From Climacteris rufus (Eukaryota > Chordata > Aves > Passeriformes > Climacteridae): 64,000 bases of DNA. The notes under the pieces are model-generated. The model worked only from the letters and a program-made list of their open reading frames with translations. It did no database searches and was not told the origin of the DNA. This document shows, piece by piece, positions 24,213 through 36,668 of this stretch. Position 1 is the stretch's first letter. Each line of letters opens with the position of its first letter. Made by a program: the position numbers and the translations under genes. The stretch is taken from NCBI GenBank assembly GCA_013398175.1, contig VZRZ01001925.1, positions 935,118-999,117 on the forward strand, in the 5' to 3' direction.

Positions 24213-27200
24213 ATTGACAGGCAGATGGAAACAGAGGGGCTGATTTACAGCTGTGCCTATTCCATGTTGTCCCCTAGCTGGGAAATTTGGTTCCCCAGGG
24301 GCAAAGAGCTATGTGATACTACCAACAGCTCCTACACAAAACCACAGCAGCCTGTGGAGGAGCTTGGACTGACTCTCTGCATGTACATGGATCACAGCTG
24401 GATAAAGCGGGATTGACAAGAGCCACATCTGCTTCTGGGTTGTACTGCCTTAACCTGTGGCTTCTGAAACAGAGATGAAAAAATGAGGTTTACAACACTA
24501 CTTAAAATTACCTTGCTAGTGAGCAAGTTAGTCATGCCCTGGAAGTTAGGGGAAAGCTCATTTGTCCACATTAAGATCTTTTGACTTTAGAATGTTTTTT
24601 TTTCTGCTTGAATAGAGTCTCTTCCACTGGCTGTTTCTCACTGTGTATAAAAAAATAAATAAGCAAAAAGAACTGAAATGGCAAAAAAAGCAGTGTGTTC
24701 TGTTTTGGGCAGCTATGACTTGATTCTTTGCTGCCATGGCTTCAGCAAGGCTAGAAGGAAGTAGATGGGCATTCATGTGTGAAAAAAAGCCTATGTTTTT
24801 AACAGAATTAGGCAGCTGAGCTCATTTCCACCCCATTAGGATCACTCTATGAGACAGTGCTGCCAATGGAAGCGCAAGAGATTCGTTTTCTCCTCAGTAG
24901 CTTAAGCAATGCTCTGGGCACCAAATACAGATCACGACACTTTTCAGGGATATTGCAAAGCTCACATAGGGAACTGATCCAGATCCTGCCTTTCAATTTC
25001 TCAGCAAAGCCATTTCCACACAAACACATCACTGTGCCCTGAAAGAGTTTATTTGGAAATGGAAAGAAGAGAAAGGAGGTGGATGTTTATTGGAAATCCA
25101 TTTGCTGCAAGTGTGTTAAGAAAGGCTAAGGGTTTCTAAGAAAAGGTCTGTTAATAGGTTGCTGAAACGTTCCAATAACTACTGCCACAGCTTGGCACCA
25201 CAGGTCTGCAAGTTGTAACAGCATTTATGGTGAGACATGCTTTTTGTTAATTTAATATGCCATTGAATTTATATTAAGAACATACCTTATTCCTAATCTC
25301 ATTTTCCTCTATATTCCTACCTACAACTAGTGCTGGAAAAGTCAGTTTGATGGTTGGTTATTCTCCAGCTGTTAAAGATTTCCTCCTGTTCAGAGTAAAG
25401 GACAAGAAAGAAGGGCAGGGGAAAAATAATTGCTTCTTGGCTATTAAAATAACAATATTCCTACTGGACGTGTGTTAGCATTGGCTCCCTAGGGGGTTAT
25501 CATTTATCTTGAGAAGCAGATCAGAAACATCCAGGATCTCCAAGTGGCATCCATTCTGTTCCACTCAAGATTTACAGATACCACCACTTTCTCTTCCCTC
25601 CTCATCTTCAGAAAATTTCCTGTGAAACTTAAAACCCAAGAGTGTCACAGCTGCAAAGCGAAGCTGTCAAGTGTTGGTTCCAGTTAGAATGAAGAAATTT
25701 TGTATTATTTGTGCCTATTCACTGTGCCCAAGAACTTGTAGGCATTTTAAAGTGTCCACAGTATCAGGGCACTCAAGAAGAGCCCATCTAACCCTTTCAG
25801 TATCCTGGTGTCTGCCCAAGCCTCCCTTTAAGGATAAACACAAGTTCAGTCCTCACCGTCCCAGGGATCACTCTTGCTCATGGACTACTATATTGAAATA
25901 ATATTTTCCCCCACCCCAGGAGCACTGCCTCCCCCGAACACACAAAACATCTTTAGCTTGGTGTAAAATCAGATGCAAGTGTCAACACAGCCTGTTAGTG
26001 GTATTTTTCCTTTGCATCACAGTCTGGGTTAGGGAAATCTGTATTCTGAGGCAAAGTTCATGCAGACTCAAACACAGTCAAACCTGTACACAGGGAGTAA
26101 TGTTCAGTTTGGTTTCATATAAATATTATAAGAACCTGCAACCTGGATTCCCTTTCTTTTTAGCCTGTCATGGCACCTCACACAAAGGTGAGGGGGACTG
26201 TCAAAATCTTTAGTCTCAGCAAGAGATGCTGAGAGGGGTGCTCAGTGTGTCAGTGTCTGCAGGGAGGGGGCAGAGCATGGACAAAGTTCCCTTCCACCCA
26301 GAACCATTCTGTGAGGAATATCCATTTTTCTCATGATTCAGGAGTAGCAGCACTCCGTTTTTCAGCAGCTGTGGGTACTCACACACAAGGAATTTCTGTG
26401 TGATGGGAAAGAGCTGATTCCCTGGCTTTGATGACCTCTGGAGGGATTTGCTCTCTACACCATACCCTGTTGGCAGAAAGCAATAATAATAATCGCAGTA
26501 ATAATGAAAATCCAGTGACAACAACCTCAAAATCTCCAGTTTCTAAGGCTGGATAATTACTTTGAGCAATGTAGAATATGCCTGAACCATAACAATTGTA
26601 AGGTTAAACAAATGGATAGTCCTCAGGAACATGGTAGGAAACTGAACTGGGGGAAAAGAGGACAGAGATGTCAACTGGTTTCTTTCCCCAGTTACTCCCT
26701 TTACTAGACAAAGACGTTGAAATTTCTCCAGCTGAGCTCTGGTTGCAGTGTCCTCCAGAAACGTGTGTTTATGAAGGGTCTAGATGCAATTTATGACCAG
26801 CTGTTTAATTCTAATTTCATGCTCATGTCTGCCTTCCACTGGGGTGTCGAAGTCAGCAGTGCGATGCCATTAAGGCCATGGATGGTTAGCTCTTATGGGA
26901 ATGTACATATTTGAACAAATGTGCATTTCCAAATGCTAGAGACACTTGTTGGGGTAGTGGAGGACAGATAAGGCTTTGCTCTGAACAAAATCAATGCACT
27001 GCATTTAGCCCAGTAATTGCCCTTTTCCAGGATGTGCCTGCATTTTAACTCAAACAAAAATAAAGCAAAACATTTTTATGCCTGAGGGAAGTGTAGGGTG
27101 GGGGGGTGGTGGTGCAGAGCCAGCACTTCTTTAACACCATTTATATCTGATCAGCCTGACACTAAGAAAAGACCCTTAAAGGATTTTAATAGAGGCATTA

Positions 27201-27569
27201 TGTAGGAGAAAATACAAATAAAACAGCTCTTCAGAAACACTGTCAAGCCTATAAAAAGTGTAGCTCCTAACCCAGCCAGGACTCTCAGTGTGATCTGAAC
27301 ATAACAGTGTCAGGATTCCAGCAGTCTGGTTAATACCCCCCAACAGACATTTTTTAAAGTCTCATTGAAACCCATGCTGTTTTCTCAGTCCAAGAATAAC
27401 TCCTTAAATGCAGCAACCTTTATTTTATTATTATTATTTAAATGCAGCTGGATTACTTGCCTATTTAGAAAATGACTCAATTCTAAACGATTCCAAATGG
27501 TTCCAAATACCTGTAAATCTCCCTGCTGTCATTGGGCCCCCCTGTACATCCTCAGGTGTCTGTTGTCAG
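24213..27569. other. Unique intronic sequence
   Basis: Nothing recognisable apart from a doubtful CR1 tail at 26279 and a short ATT run near 27425. A G-rich patch, GGGTGGGGGGGTGGTGG, lies near 27098. Confidence 0.55.
26279..26317 (+). repeat. Possible CR1 3' tail
   Basis: ACAAAGTTCCCTTCCACCCA followed by GAACCATTCTGTGAGGA resembles the CR1 terminus (AAGGTCCCTTCCAACCCAAA then CCATTCTGTGA). Nothing upstream is convincingly CR1, so a chance match is possible. Confidence 0.45.
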
Positions 27570-27943
27570 ACATAGAATCATGGAATGGTTTGGGTTGCAA
27601 GGGACCTTAAAGATCACCCAATCCCACCCCTGCCACGGGCAGGGACACCTTCCACTATCCCAGGCTGCTCCAAGCTCTGTCCAACCTGGCCTTGGACACT
27701 TCAGGGATGGGGCAGCCACAGCTTCTCTGGGCACTCTGTGCCAGGGCCTCGCCACCCTCATGGGGAAGAATTTATTTAGGCTCTGGAAGGGGCTCTAAGG
27801 TCTCCCTGGACCCTTCTCCAGGCTGAGCACCCCCAGCTCTCCCATCCTGGCTCCAGCCCTTGGAGCACCTCCGTGGCCTCTTGTTACACCAGGCCCAAGT
27901 CTTTCTTGTGCTGGGAGCCTTAGAGCTGGATGCAGTGCTCACA
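27570..27943 (-). repeat. CR1 LINE 3' fragment, relatively long
   Basis: The + strand begins ACATAGAATCATGGAATGGT and continues through CCACGGGCAGGGACACCTTC and GGGATGGGGCAGCCACAGCT. Later it reaches AAGGTCTCCCTGGACCCTTC, CTCCAGGCTGAGCACCCCCA and GCACCTCCGTGGCCTCTTGT. The order fits about 370 bases of CR1 in reverse with small internal deletions. A 135-codon minus-strand frame overlapping it is not CR1 ORF2. Confidence 0.92.
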
Positions 27944-28854
27944 TATTGCTCCTTCTCCTTCCCAGCATCTGAGCTGGCTAGGAATGCCCATGCACTGAGC
28001 AGAACCACCCCCCTTTGTGCTGGCAGGGCAGGCAGTGAGCAGTCAGATGCAAGCTCTGCTCTCATCTTCCCTCCCTGCCCCATAAACAGGCCAGGATTAA
28101 GCGACAAGTCTGGCTTTTCATCACAAGGAAGCGTAAGATTGGAAATGCCACAAATGTATTTGTATGTGAAGGCTGGCATTTCAGCTGATGAAGTAAATAA
28201 GGCTGATTTAGGGTTATTTCTACCTGGGTATTAATTTCTCCTTATAATAGAAGCACCAGACATGTGCTGTCCAGTGCAGCTGAATGCAGCTTTATTTCAC
28301 GTCTCAAAGCCATCTCCTAGCAAGTTGGATTTGTCACATCTTGGATAGGAGGATTATCTTCACAGGAGTATTACCCCTGTAGCTGACGATTTCTGGTTCT
28401 TAATTTCTGGTTCTTCTTTCTTCATACCTTCCTTATTTCCTGGACTTATTTCCTGATGGACTGTACACTCACAGTACACTGGTTTTTAGCTGTTTGGTAT
28501 AATTGCCTCCTGTTTGTGAAGACATGCTCAAGCTAGTTTTAAACTGCCTGTTGGAAGCATATCCCAGAAGAGAATGGGATCCAACAAGAAAAAACAGCCC
28601 TGTACTTAATGAATTTATTCAGTGACATTTGCAGCATTTATGGAGTTTCAGTGGCTGCACTCAGGATGCACAGTCCCTGCATTTGAAAACTAGGCTGGTA
28701 TGAATAAGTAGATAAGCAGACTTGAGAGGTGACAAGCACGTTGTTTTGCACCCTCATTCCTGGAGATTAAAATCTCCTTCCTTTAGGAAGGAACAGGCAG
28801 GAAAGAACCCCTTCTAGTGAGCAATCTGGTGTGTGTGTATGCTTTGTGGGATGC

Positions 28855-28944
28855 ATGATGTGACCAAACTATTCATGGCTTTGTACTTTCACCAGATTAT
28901 GATGTGACCAAACTATTCATGGCTTTGTACTTTCACCAGATTAT
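28855..28944. repeat. Perfect tandem duplication, 2 x 44 bp
   Basis: The unit begins GATGTGACCAAACTATTCAT and ends CTTTCACCAGATTAT, at 28857-28900 and again at 28901-28944, with no mismatch that I can see. Two more identical bases precede both copies. Identity implies a very recent duplication or an assembly artefact. Confidence 0.96.
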
Positions 28945-29126
28945 CCCCAAAGTCAGTTGTGGTTCCAGTGCTTCCTTTTCATGACACTTTGCTTTAGATA
29001 TAAACGGATTAAGCAATAACATTAATTGATATGTTTATGCATGGGCACGTAAAAAAAGGATTTCACACATGCTGAGACTAAGCTGCAAGGATGTCAGGCC
29101 GTGTAAAGCTTGGCATTTTGTGTGAA

Positions 29127-29246
29127 GCTGAGCTTAGATGTGACACCTGGGGACATGGTTTAGTGGTGGCCTTGGCAGTGTTGGGTTAACAGCTGGACTC
29201 AATGATATTATGATTTTCCAACATTAATTATTTGGTGATTCTGTAA
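29127..29246 (+). repeat. CR1 LINE 3' fragment, plus orientation
   Basis: GGGGACATGGTTTAGTGGTG, then GCCTTGGCAGTGTTGGGTTA and CAGCTGGACTCAATGAT, then TTTTCCAACATTAATTATTT and GTGATTCTGTAA. This is the sense-strand CR1 terminus, with the octamer repeat degraded. Confidence 0.87.
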
Positions 29247-31270
29247 CAGCATTTGTACCTCATCTGACACAATGACTGTTTCGTTTGCAGGGTTGGCACT
29301 AGGATGTTTCTGGTTTTATTAAATTGACACCTACAGCCCTTAACATTGATGGTTTTAAGGAATTTAACAAGATGGGAGACCTTGCATGGTGCAAGGGTTG
29401 TTGCTTTGCTCTCTGTTCCCAGGCTGATGCCCTGGGAATGGAGGCTGGTCACATTCCTCTAATGAGGCAGCGTGTAAGGGCATGAGTTATTCAAACTGAC
29501 TCTGATGAATTCATTCCAGCCAACTGCAAGTCTTGTTGCAGAAATACCTTTGACAAAAATTGAAGTTAAACTGCTCTGAGTTGGTACAGAAAGCTCCTTA
29601 CACTGTTCCCTGTATAATAACATTAACTTCTCTACTGGTGTACTGGTGCAGCAGTTGCTATGGGAGTGCATAAAGAGATTAATGCTCTTTGGGTAATCTA
29701 TAACTCAGAAATGTTCTCAGGATTTTTAACACCTTAATTAACCCTAATGTGACCAGCTGCCTTCCTGTTAAATACACATTCCTGGGATCATCTCTACCAT
29801 GCCCAGGCAGCACAGTCATGAGTACAAAGTGTGAAAATCACATTTTGACAGTCACATCACAGCGACAGTGTGAGAAAGAATCACTCTTTTTGTTCTGTTT
29901 TAATTTCCAAATAGTTGATGCTCAGCACAGTTATTCAAGACAACTGCCTGAGTCTCTTCTGTGTCACTATAATGACAAAAGTCATCTTCTGAGTGAAATA
30001 CATAAATTTTGGTTCTCAGTTAAAATGAGTCTCTTGGGTCCAATGGTTTCCTTGATGGTATATTTGGGGATGGGAACCTCTGTGTTTTGCAGAGGCTTTC
30101 CTCTTGCAGCCCCACAAATCACTGCTAATATAAAAAAATGGAGGGTTCTAATGTGGAGCAAGAAGTCAGAAAAAGATTCATCAGAACTTAGTTCACTCCA
30201 AGTGTCTGAGCTGTGTCTGATGCATCTGCTATGAATTGTAACTTACTTCAAAGGATTTTCACAGTTTTTTAACATTTTCATTTCAACTCACGCAACTGAA
30301 AACTACCTCTGACAATATCAAGTCTCATTGTCTCATATTGCTACCCATTATTACGTAAAATCTTCTTTTCATACAACTATTGAGGTTGACTTTGAAAACT
30401 AAACAGATTTGGGCTTTTTTGAGACACAGTTAAATCCAAATTTTTCTGGCATTTGGAAATAGGGGAGTGTATTTTTTTTGTTTGTTTTATTGGTTGTTAT
30501 TTGCCCTTCATTTTCCAATGGAAATAAGAAAATAAAGATAGACAGTTTTTTCCCCATCCATCAGCCATTTCCCCCCAGGATCAGACCACTGGATTATGTC
30601 ATCTTTGCTTTTGGACTAGGTGCTTCACCAGCACTGGGTGATAGGATTAATTACCTATCCCAGAGCTCACATTGTGAGAGCACTGGGGAAAGAAAGGAAG
30701 TTTATGATTCTTGATCCTGATATCTTTTACATAGAAGGTACCACCACTACTCTGTGGCTCCAGGAAACCAATCTTTCCTATCTGGAAGTGCTGGAGGCAA
30801 AACCAAACAGAAGCCATGAGCACAAATGCCAGAGCAGAGGTGAAGGGCAGTGTGATTTATGGAGAGAGTTTGCTGAGTTCATTCACTCGTGTGTCTGAAA
30901 GCCACCAGTGTGATACATCTTGTGATTATGTTAAATATGCCTTGTTGGGATAATGGGATGTTAGCCAGGACAGAAAGAATTCCAAAGCTCTGATTTTCTT
31001 CGGTGCTTAGGGCAGAATATGCCATGCCATTTATGTGAGTTAAACTGGTGTAGCAGGATGCTCAAACTGGCTTACGAGGATGTTCCAGAGCAGGATTTCT
31101 AACTGAAATAATTAAGCTTGGCCTGTTTTCCATATGGGCTCATGAAGATATTGGAAAACTTAGATGAGGAAGAACACAACAGCACAAATAGACCTGCAGG
31201 CTCAGGCTGCAGAGAGACTGCAGTTGGCACATGCTGCATTTACCCCTTGTGTGGGATGGGTACCCAGCTA

Positions 31271-31312
31271 GGGAGCCGTGTCCAGGCACCTTGTGGTGCC
31301 TGGAAATATCCC
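31271..31312. other. Short perfect hairpin
   Basis: TCCAGGCACC at 31281-31290 and GGTGCCTGGA at 31295-31304 are exact reverse complements around a TTGT loop. GGGA at 31271 and TCCC at 31309 can extend the stem beyond an internal loop. The total of about 42 bases is shorter than a typical pre-microRNA (60-80). Confidence 0.6.
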
Positions 31313-32754
31313 AGGCACTATTTGTGGGACAGATCACAAATTAAAATCCCAAACCTTGTTCTACTACAGAAAAAAGTCCCTAATGTGTTCTGCAGTTCAT
31401 CATCCTGTGAAGCAGACACATGTAATGTGTTACTTCTTCTTTCACCAAGAAGCCTGTTTAGTTGTTTAACTTACAGCATAAAGTTATTCTGCATTTTTAC
31501 AGCTTTTTGCTACTGTCTTTTCACATAATTTCTGAGTGAAATAATTCCATTTGGCTGATTGATTCAGGAATTTGACTGTCACATTCGAGGCATGACATTT
31601 GAAAACGCACAGTAATGGACTTCAAATGTGTTGCTGTAAGTTTTAAAGTGATTTTTTGTAATGTTGAGGTGGAGCACTAATATCCCTTTGGGTAAAATCT
31701 ATTGCCCCTAGAAACAATATTTTAAAGTTCACTAATATTCATGACTACCTTCCCTTTGTAATTGCATCACTAAAAGAAAACCAATGTGCTTTACAGGCTG
31801 ATTTGAAACAGCTTTGCAAAGACTTGATTTTTACAACAGTGTGTGAGAGAAGACAAAAGTAATTTCAGAGCTGGTGAATAGCTCTAATGCAGTAAAAATC
31901 CAGCTGCAGTGGGCTGGAACTCCAGTGCTCCATCTCTGCCTGGTCTCAAAGTGGCTTTCTGGTCCCACCTCTGGCCAACCCTGATTCTGCTGGGATTTCA
32001 AAGCACAGCCTTGCTCATACGTGGGTAGGAAAGAGTGTGGGTCTGCCCTAAGAGTGCAGAGAGCAGCTGGATTGCCTCACTGACCTGTTTGTGTTATAAA
32101 ATGGATAGTTGCCCTGAGAGCTGAGGAAACAGCTATTAGTCAAAATGCAAATTGGAACGGTAATTATTTATTTAAATTCATCATTTTACTTTTTACCAAA
32201 CCTCACATTCATGCTGTTAGTGGGGGTGTGGCTGTGACTGAGGTCATCTCTGATGAGTTTTTAAACTGAGGGTTGTGATGTGCTCTTAATGTCCCAGCCA
32301 CACAGAACACAGGAACGATTATCCCAGGCCAATATTCATTATAAAATTATCCTGCTGGAATTTTAAGCTTGCAGTGTGTGAATTTTCATATTTGAGGAAC
32401 TCAAGCCACTTTTGTCTGGTGACTGCACAGCAAAGCTCACCTTGTGAATGGAGAGGTGCACCAGGCAACTTCTGCTTACCCCTGCCTCTCAAAGGGGTAG
32501 CAAGAGCCTGATTCCAGGCTAGTTGTGATGTGCAGCAAGATGGAAAATATGTGGCCCCATGTCCCACAGTGAAAACAGAGGGTTGGCAATTAAAAATATA
32601 TATTTCTTTTTCTTACAAGCAGAGCATGAGAAACTTTTAGTGAAGAATGAATGCAAACCAGCAAAATGACACTTCCATAGTCTCTTGACCACCATCACCA
32701 CGCTTTAAGCTCTTCAACAAAGCTGCAAGTTAGTAGTGGGAATTCTACACTGTG

Positions 32755-33140
32755 TTTGCATTTGTAAGTGGTGATAAATCACTAATCATATCAACAATTA
32801 GCAAGCAGCTCACCTGACAAAGAAGAGATGCAGTCAGACAGTTTCCGCAGACTGTCACTTCTCAAGGACAAATAATGTGTTTTACAGGGAATACGCATCA
32901 GCCAGAATAATTAGGCAAAATATAGATGAGAGCTGTATGTCTGATGGAGTTACCCTCGGCTGCTGCTCTCAGAGGGCCCTCTTGAAAATCAGATCTGTAA
33001 TGGATGTTATGGAGATTTGAAAGAAAATTTGAAACATGCAACTTTTTATCTGCTTTTGATGTTACATTCAGCTGCTTTCATCTCGGAGGATAAAAGTAAT
33101 TGAACAATAATCCCAAAGAGAGTCAAATACACAAATCAAT
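32755..33140. promoter_or_regulatory. Candidate conserved non-coding block
   Basis: Repeat-free sequence with CAATTAG and AATAATTAGG homeodomain-like words, a CACCTG E-box at 32811-32816, and mixed composition without low-complexity decay. The texture resembles vertebrate developmental enhancers, but this is inference only. Confidence 0.28.
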
Positions 33141-33625
33141 AAACTGCTCTCACAGGAGAGTTTATTTCGATGAGCACACTGGTACCTCACACTTCCCCAG
33201 GCTCTGAGGTTTCCATTAGGTGGTCTTGTTCTCTTTAATACAGATAGTGGTGCCCTGATTGGGAACATAAACAATGAATGAGGCAGATCTCACTGAGTAT
33301 CGCCAGACAAGAACAGCTTTCTGCCTCCTTTGAGTGACATCCTAAATCTTAATTGAGTGTTGAAAGCCCAGTACTTTCTTTTTATTTTTGTGTTCTTTTG
33401 GGAGGTATAATGAAAGCCAAGGGCCAGTGTTTCCATTAGACGCAGTGAGAATGTAGGCTGTTGTTAGGCAAGATTACTCTGTTGAGTATTTTCCTACATT
33501 GTCCGTGAGGTATGGAGGAATTTTTCATCCTTTGTATTCCTTTTCTCTGCAGTGCTTTCCAGTGATTTTTTTTTTTTTTAGTCTATTGTCGTTTATTTTT
33601 CTCAGCTATTTATATACATTCTTTA

Positions 33626-34172
33626 ATAAATCACAGAATGGGTCAGGTTGGAAGGGACAAGAATGGGCCACCCTCTCCCATGTCCCTGCTCCAGCAGGGC
33701 CATCCCAGAGCACAGGGCATGGGACTGTGTCCAGACGGTTCTGGGATATCCCCAGGGAGGAGACTCCACAGCCTCTCTGGTCTCTGTTCAGGGCTGGGGC
33801 ACTGCCCAGGGCAGAAGTTCTGCCTCCTGTGCAGGGGGAGCTCCCTGGGCATCAGTCCCTGCCCGTTCCTCTGGGGCCATTGCTGGGCCCCCCGGAGCAG
33901 AGCCCGGGCCCTGCTCTGAGCCCTCCCTGCTCACAGGGACAGCCAGGGCTGAGGGCCCCTCTCAGCTGGGGCTCCTCTGGAGCTGAGCAGCCCCAGCTCC
34001 CTCAGCCTTTCCTGGGCAGGGAGAGGCTCCATCCCTTCAGCCTCTCCACAGCCTGTGCTGGCCCCGCTGCAGGAGCTCCCTGGCCCTGCTGTGCTGAGGA
34101 GCCAGGGCTGGACACAGCACCCCAGGTGTGCCAGGGCAGCATCACCTCCCTCCATGTGCTGTCCAGGCCTCC
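33626..34172 (-). repeat. Longest CR1 LINE fragment in the window (~550 bp)
   Basis: The + strand opens AATCACAGAATGGGTCAGGT, then TGGAAGGGACAAGAATGGGC. It is GC-rich, with CCCCAGCTCCCTCAGCCTTT, CTCCCTGGCCCTGCTGTGCT and GGCTGGACACAGCACCCCAG near the end. These match the reversed CR1 order (octamer end, CTCCAG..CTCAGCC, then AGCTGGACRCAGTACTCCAG). A 227-codon + strand frame at 33499-34182 is mostly the antisense of this element and is not a gene. Confidence 0.85.
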
Positions 34173-34599
34173 AGTGGTTTAGGACAATTTGGCTCTTCCA
34201 GTGGTGTTCACAAAGCCACTCGTTCAACTACAAATTCCTTCAGCCAGATCAACAAGTAGAACTGGGAATATTTTTATTTTTTATCATTTTTGTTGTTGAA
34301 GGACAGGATTCTGAAGGCATATCGAGAATTCCTCTTACAGGTTACACAGACATAAAAAGAACCCACAGTTAAAAATGAGAGAAAACCTGTCTGACAGAGC
34401 AGTGCTTTTTTCTGCTGCTCAGAATAATTGAACAGCCCCGTGACTTCGTAGAGGAAGCCTCTCTTTTTCCTACCAGTTTGATTACCTTATTTATTTTTAT
34501 AGAGATAATTTATGTTTTGTCAGGATCTAGCTTCTGTGTTACTCTAAATTTCCTCCACTTAGTCCATTTGAAGATAACAGCAAAGCACACAGAGGAGGG

Positions 34600-34960
34600 G
34601 ATAATAAAAATAAATGCATGTACATGTTAGTAAAACAAATAGTTAAAAGAAATATTTTATTTATGCATAATGCAATAAATTTTTAAAACCAGAGATTTTA
34701 CTTTTTTGGCAAAAACCAAGTGGTTTACCTGCTTTCTAATCTCTTTTATTAGCATATTTAACTATGCTATTGTATTTAATCATCAAAATGCTCAGTAATG
34801 TACATTTTGTTCCCAGCCATGGAATATCACTGCTATGTGTATCCATGATAGATGTTTTTAATAAAATCAGTAATTACCCTTTATTGTTGTTTTAAATTGT
34901 TATTTTTTAAGTTTGTTAGGGCACAATAGGCTTTGGGTATAAAAGAAAGAAAGCTCTCAT
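34600..34960. promoter_or_regulatory. Candidate conserved non-coding block
   Basis: Very AT-rich, repeat-free, with the palindrome TTATGCATAA at 34661-34670 and several ATTAGC, TTAATCATC and AATTACC words. AT-rich neutral sequence would also yield these words, so confidence is low. Confidence 0.25.
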
Positions 34961-36534
34961 TTTGCCATTTCATAATATAATGAAAAAAATTTCCTTTAAA
35001 TAGATGTTAATAAACCTTTTTTAAAAAGCAGTGCTTAATTATCTTGAAGTTGTTTACAAGTGGAGCTTTGGCAGCTCAGCTCTGGCTGTAGCAGAGCTGG
35101 GGCAGGTGTTGGGAAGGCTGTGCTGGCAGCTCAGGTCCTGCTCTTCACAGCCTGTGCTTTTCCTGGCACCTTGGCCAGCATGTGGATTTAGTCTGGGAGT
35201 GTGACAGGCCCATTTTGTAACAAATGGAGAGGTCCAGATGGATCTGGGATCCATTTGAAGACACTGGAGTTGTTTTTACCTTGTTTTGTTTGGTTCTGTT
35301 TAACAAGGTTGAAGTCTTACATTAGAGGATGTTTTATGGCATTTGTAATATATCAAATATTTTCGTTTTTTTCAATATATCTTCAAATCTTGGGTTTCTT
35401 TCAGTGCAGAATTCTAAAATTTGCAACCAAAACAAAACCAGATCAATAGAAAGTAATAAAGATGATGTGATGTGAACTGAGTTAAAAAGATTGTGTTAAT
35501 TGTTGAGAGAGCTCAGTCCCTGGCTTACCTAACCACATACTGCATATCTAACTTATTTCCTATTTATTTTATAAGATTTCTTTCATAATCCATCTGTGTG
35601 GCAGCATTCCTCCTTTATTGCTCAGAGAATGCCCTAAAATAGCCTGGTTTAGTTTATCAGCTGTAATGACACCTATTTCTTTGTACATGGCTTGGGCTTT
35701 AGTTGATTGTAGGCATCTCACAAACAGGTTGTTTGTTTCATGGTGCTTTTATTGTATCAGTCTCATTCCTTTTGTTCTCTTTTCTCTATTGCAAGTCTTT
35801 CAGAACACACCTTTGTGTATAATTGCCTGCTTTCAGCTCTGTCTGCACTGCCTTTGGACCAGTGATGATACCTGAAGTGGTATAAAAGAAAGTGAAAATT
35901 AGATCCAAACATTAGAGATAGGTTCTGTCTGCAGAGAAGGGCAAAGTCAAAACACTTTCACAGCATTGAGAGACTGGTGAACTCTGTTTAATCAGTATTT
36001 TCATCTGTCATGCCTGAAAAGGTATTTATCCCATATTTTGGCTCAGAGGCATTGAAATATGATGGGCAGCAGCTGTGAGAGCTGTGAGGCTCAGCAAAGG
36101 AGCTGTCACAGAAGGAGATGTTGCACTTCAGGGATGGACAGAGTTGTCCATCACTCAGAAAAGTCTGTCCATAGGACATGGATATGGAAGGAGTTAATGG
36201 TCAATTCATCTGTCAGGATCTCTCTGAAGAGATGAGCAGCACACACTGTGGAGTTGCTTATTTTGCCCTGAACCACAACACACGCTTGAATTTTGCATTT
36301 AAGGTAAACATCTTGAATATTTTGATTTTTGATTGTGTTTCTCTAGGTTTGCTTCATCCTGTGGAAATTTAAGGAGGAAGGGGAGGAATAGGGAATAAAG
36401 AGGAGATAGAGAAGGCTTCAGCTTTTATCTAATACCTGGAGTAAAACAATTTTTAGACACATTGCTGTTTGGTTTTCCATCTGTAGAACAAGAACAGTGT
36501 CTTTGAAAAAACACAAAGGAAAGCTCCTCAGTGC

Positions 36535-36668
36535 TGGTTCAAGGCCAGGTTGGACGGGGCTTGCAGCAATGTGCTCTAAAGGAAGGTGTTCCTGCCCATA
36601 GCAGGGGCTGGAATGAGATTATTCTCAAGGTCCCTGCCAACCCAAGCCTTTCAGAGATTCTATGATTA
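36535..36668 (+). repeat. CR1 LINE 3' tail, plus orientation
   Basis: AAGGCCAGGTTGGACGGGGC, then GGAAGGTGTTCCTGCCCATA, then TCAAGGTCCCTGCCAACCCA, ending GATTCTATGATTATG. The terminal ATTCTATG octamer is preserved. About 135 bases long, 5' truncated. Confidence 0.93.

Larger units (their letters stand above)
29247..33625. other. Unique intronic sequence
   Basis: Holds a 161-codon open frame at 29749-30234 and a 136-codon frame at 31118-31528, neither with recognisable domains, plus the hairpin at 31271 and a candidate conserved block at 32755. No CR1 seen. Confidence 0.55.

Noticed and set aside
29749..30234. A 161-codon open frame in unique intron DNA
   Set aside because: No domain, no recognised homologue and no splice or promoter context. 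One frame of this length by chance in 64 kb over six frames is unsurprising. A protein search with conserved hits in other birds would reverse this.
31271..31312. A microRNA precursor
   Set aside because: The hairpin totals about 42 bases, below the usual precursor length, and no longer arm pairing is visible by eye.
33499..34182. A 227-codon open frame on the + strand
   Set aside because: Most of it is the antisense of the CR1 fragment at 33626-34172. High GC content lowers stop frequency, and the translation has no recognisable domain.
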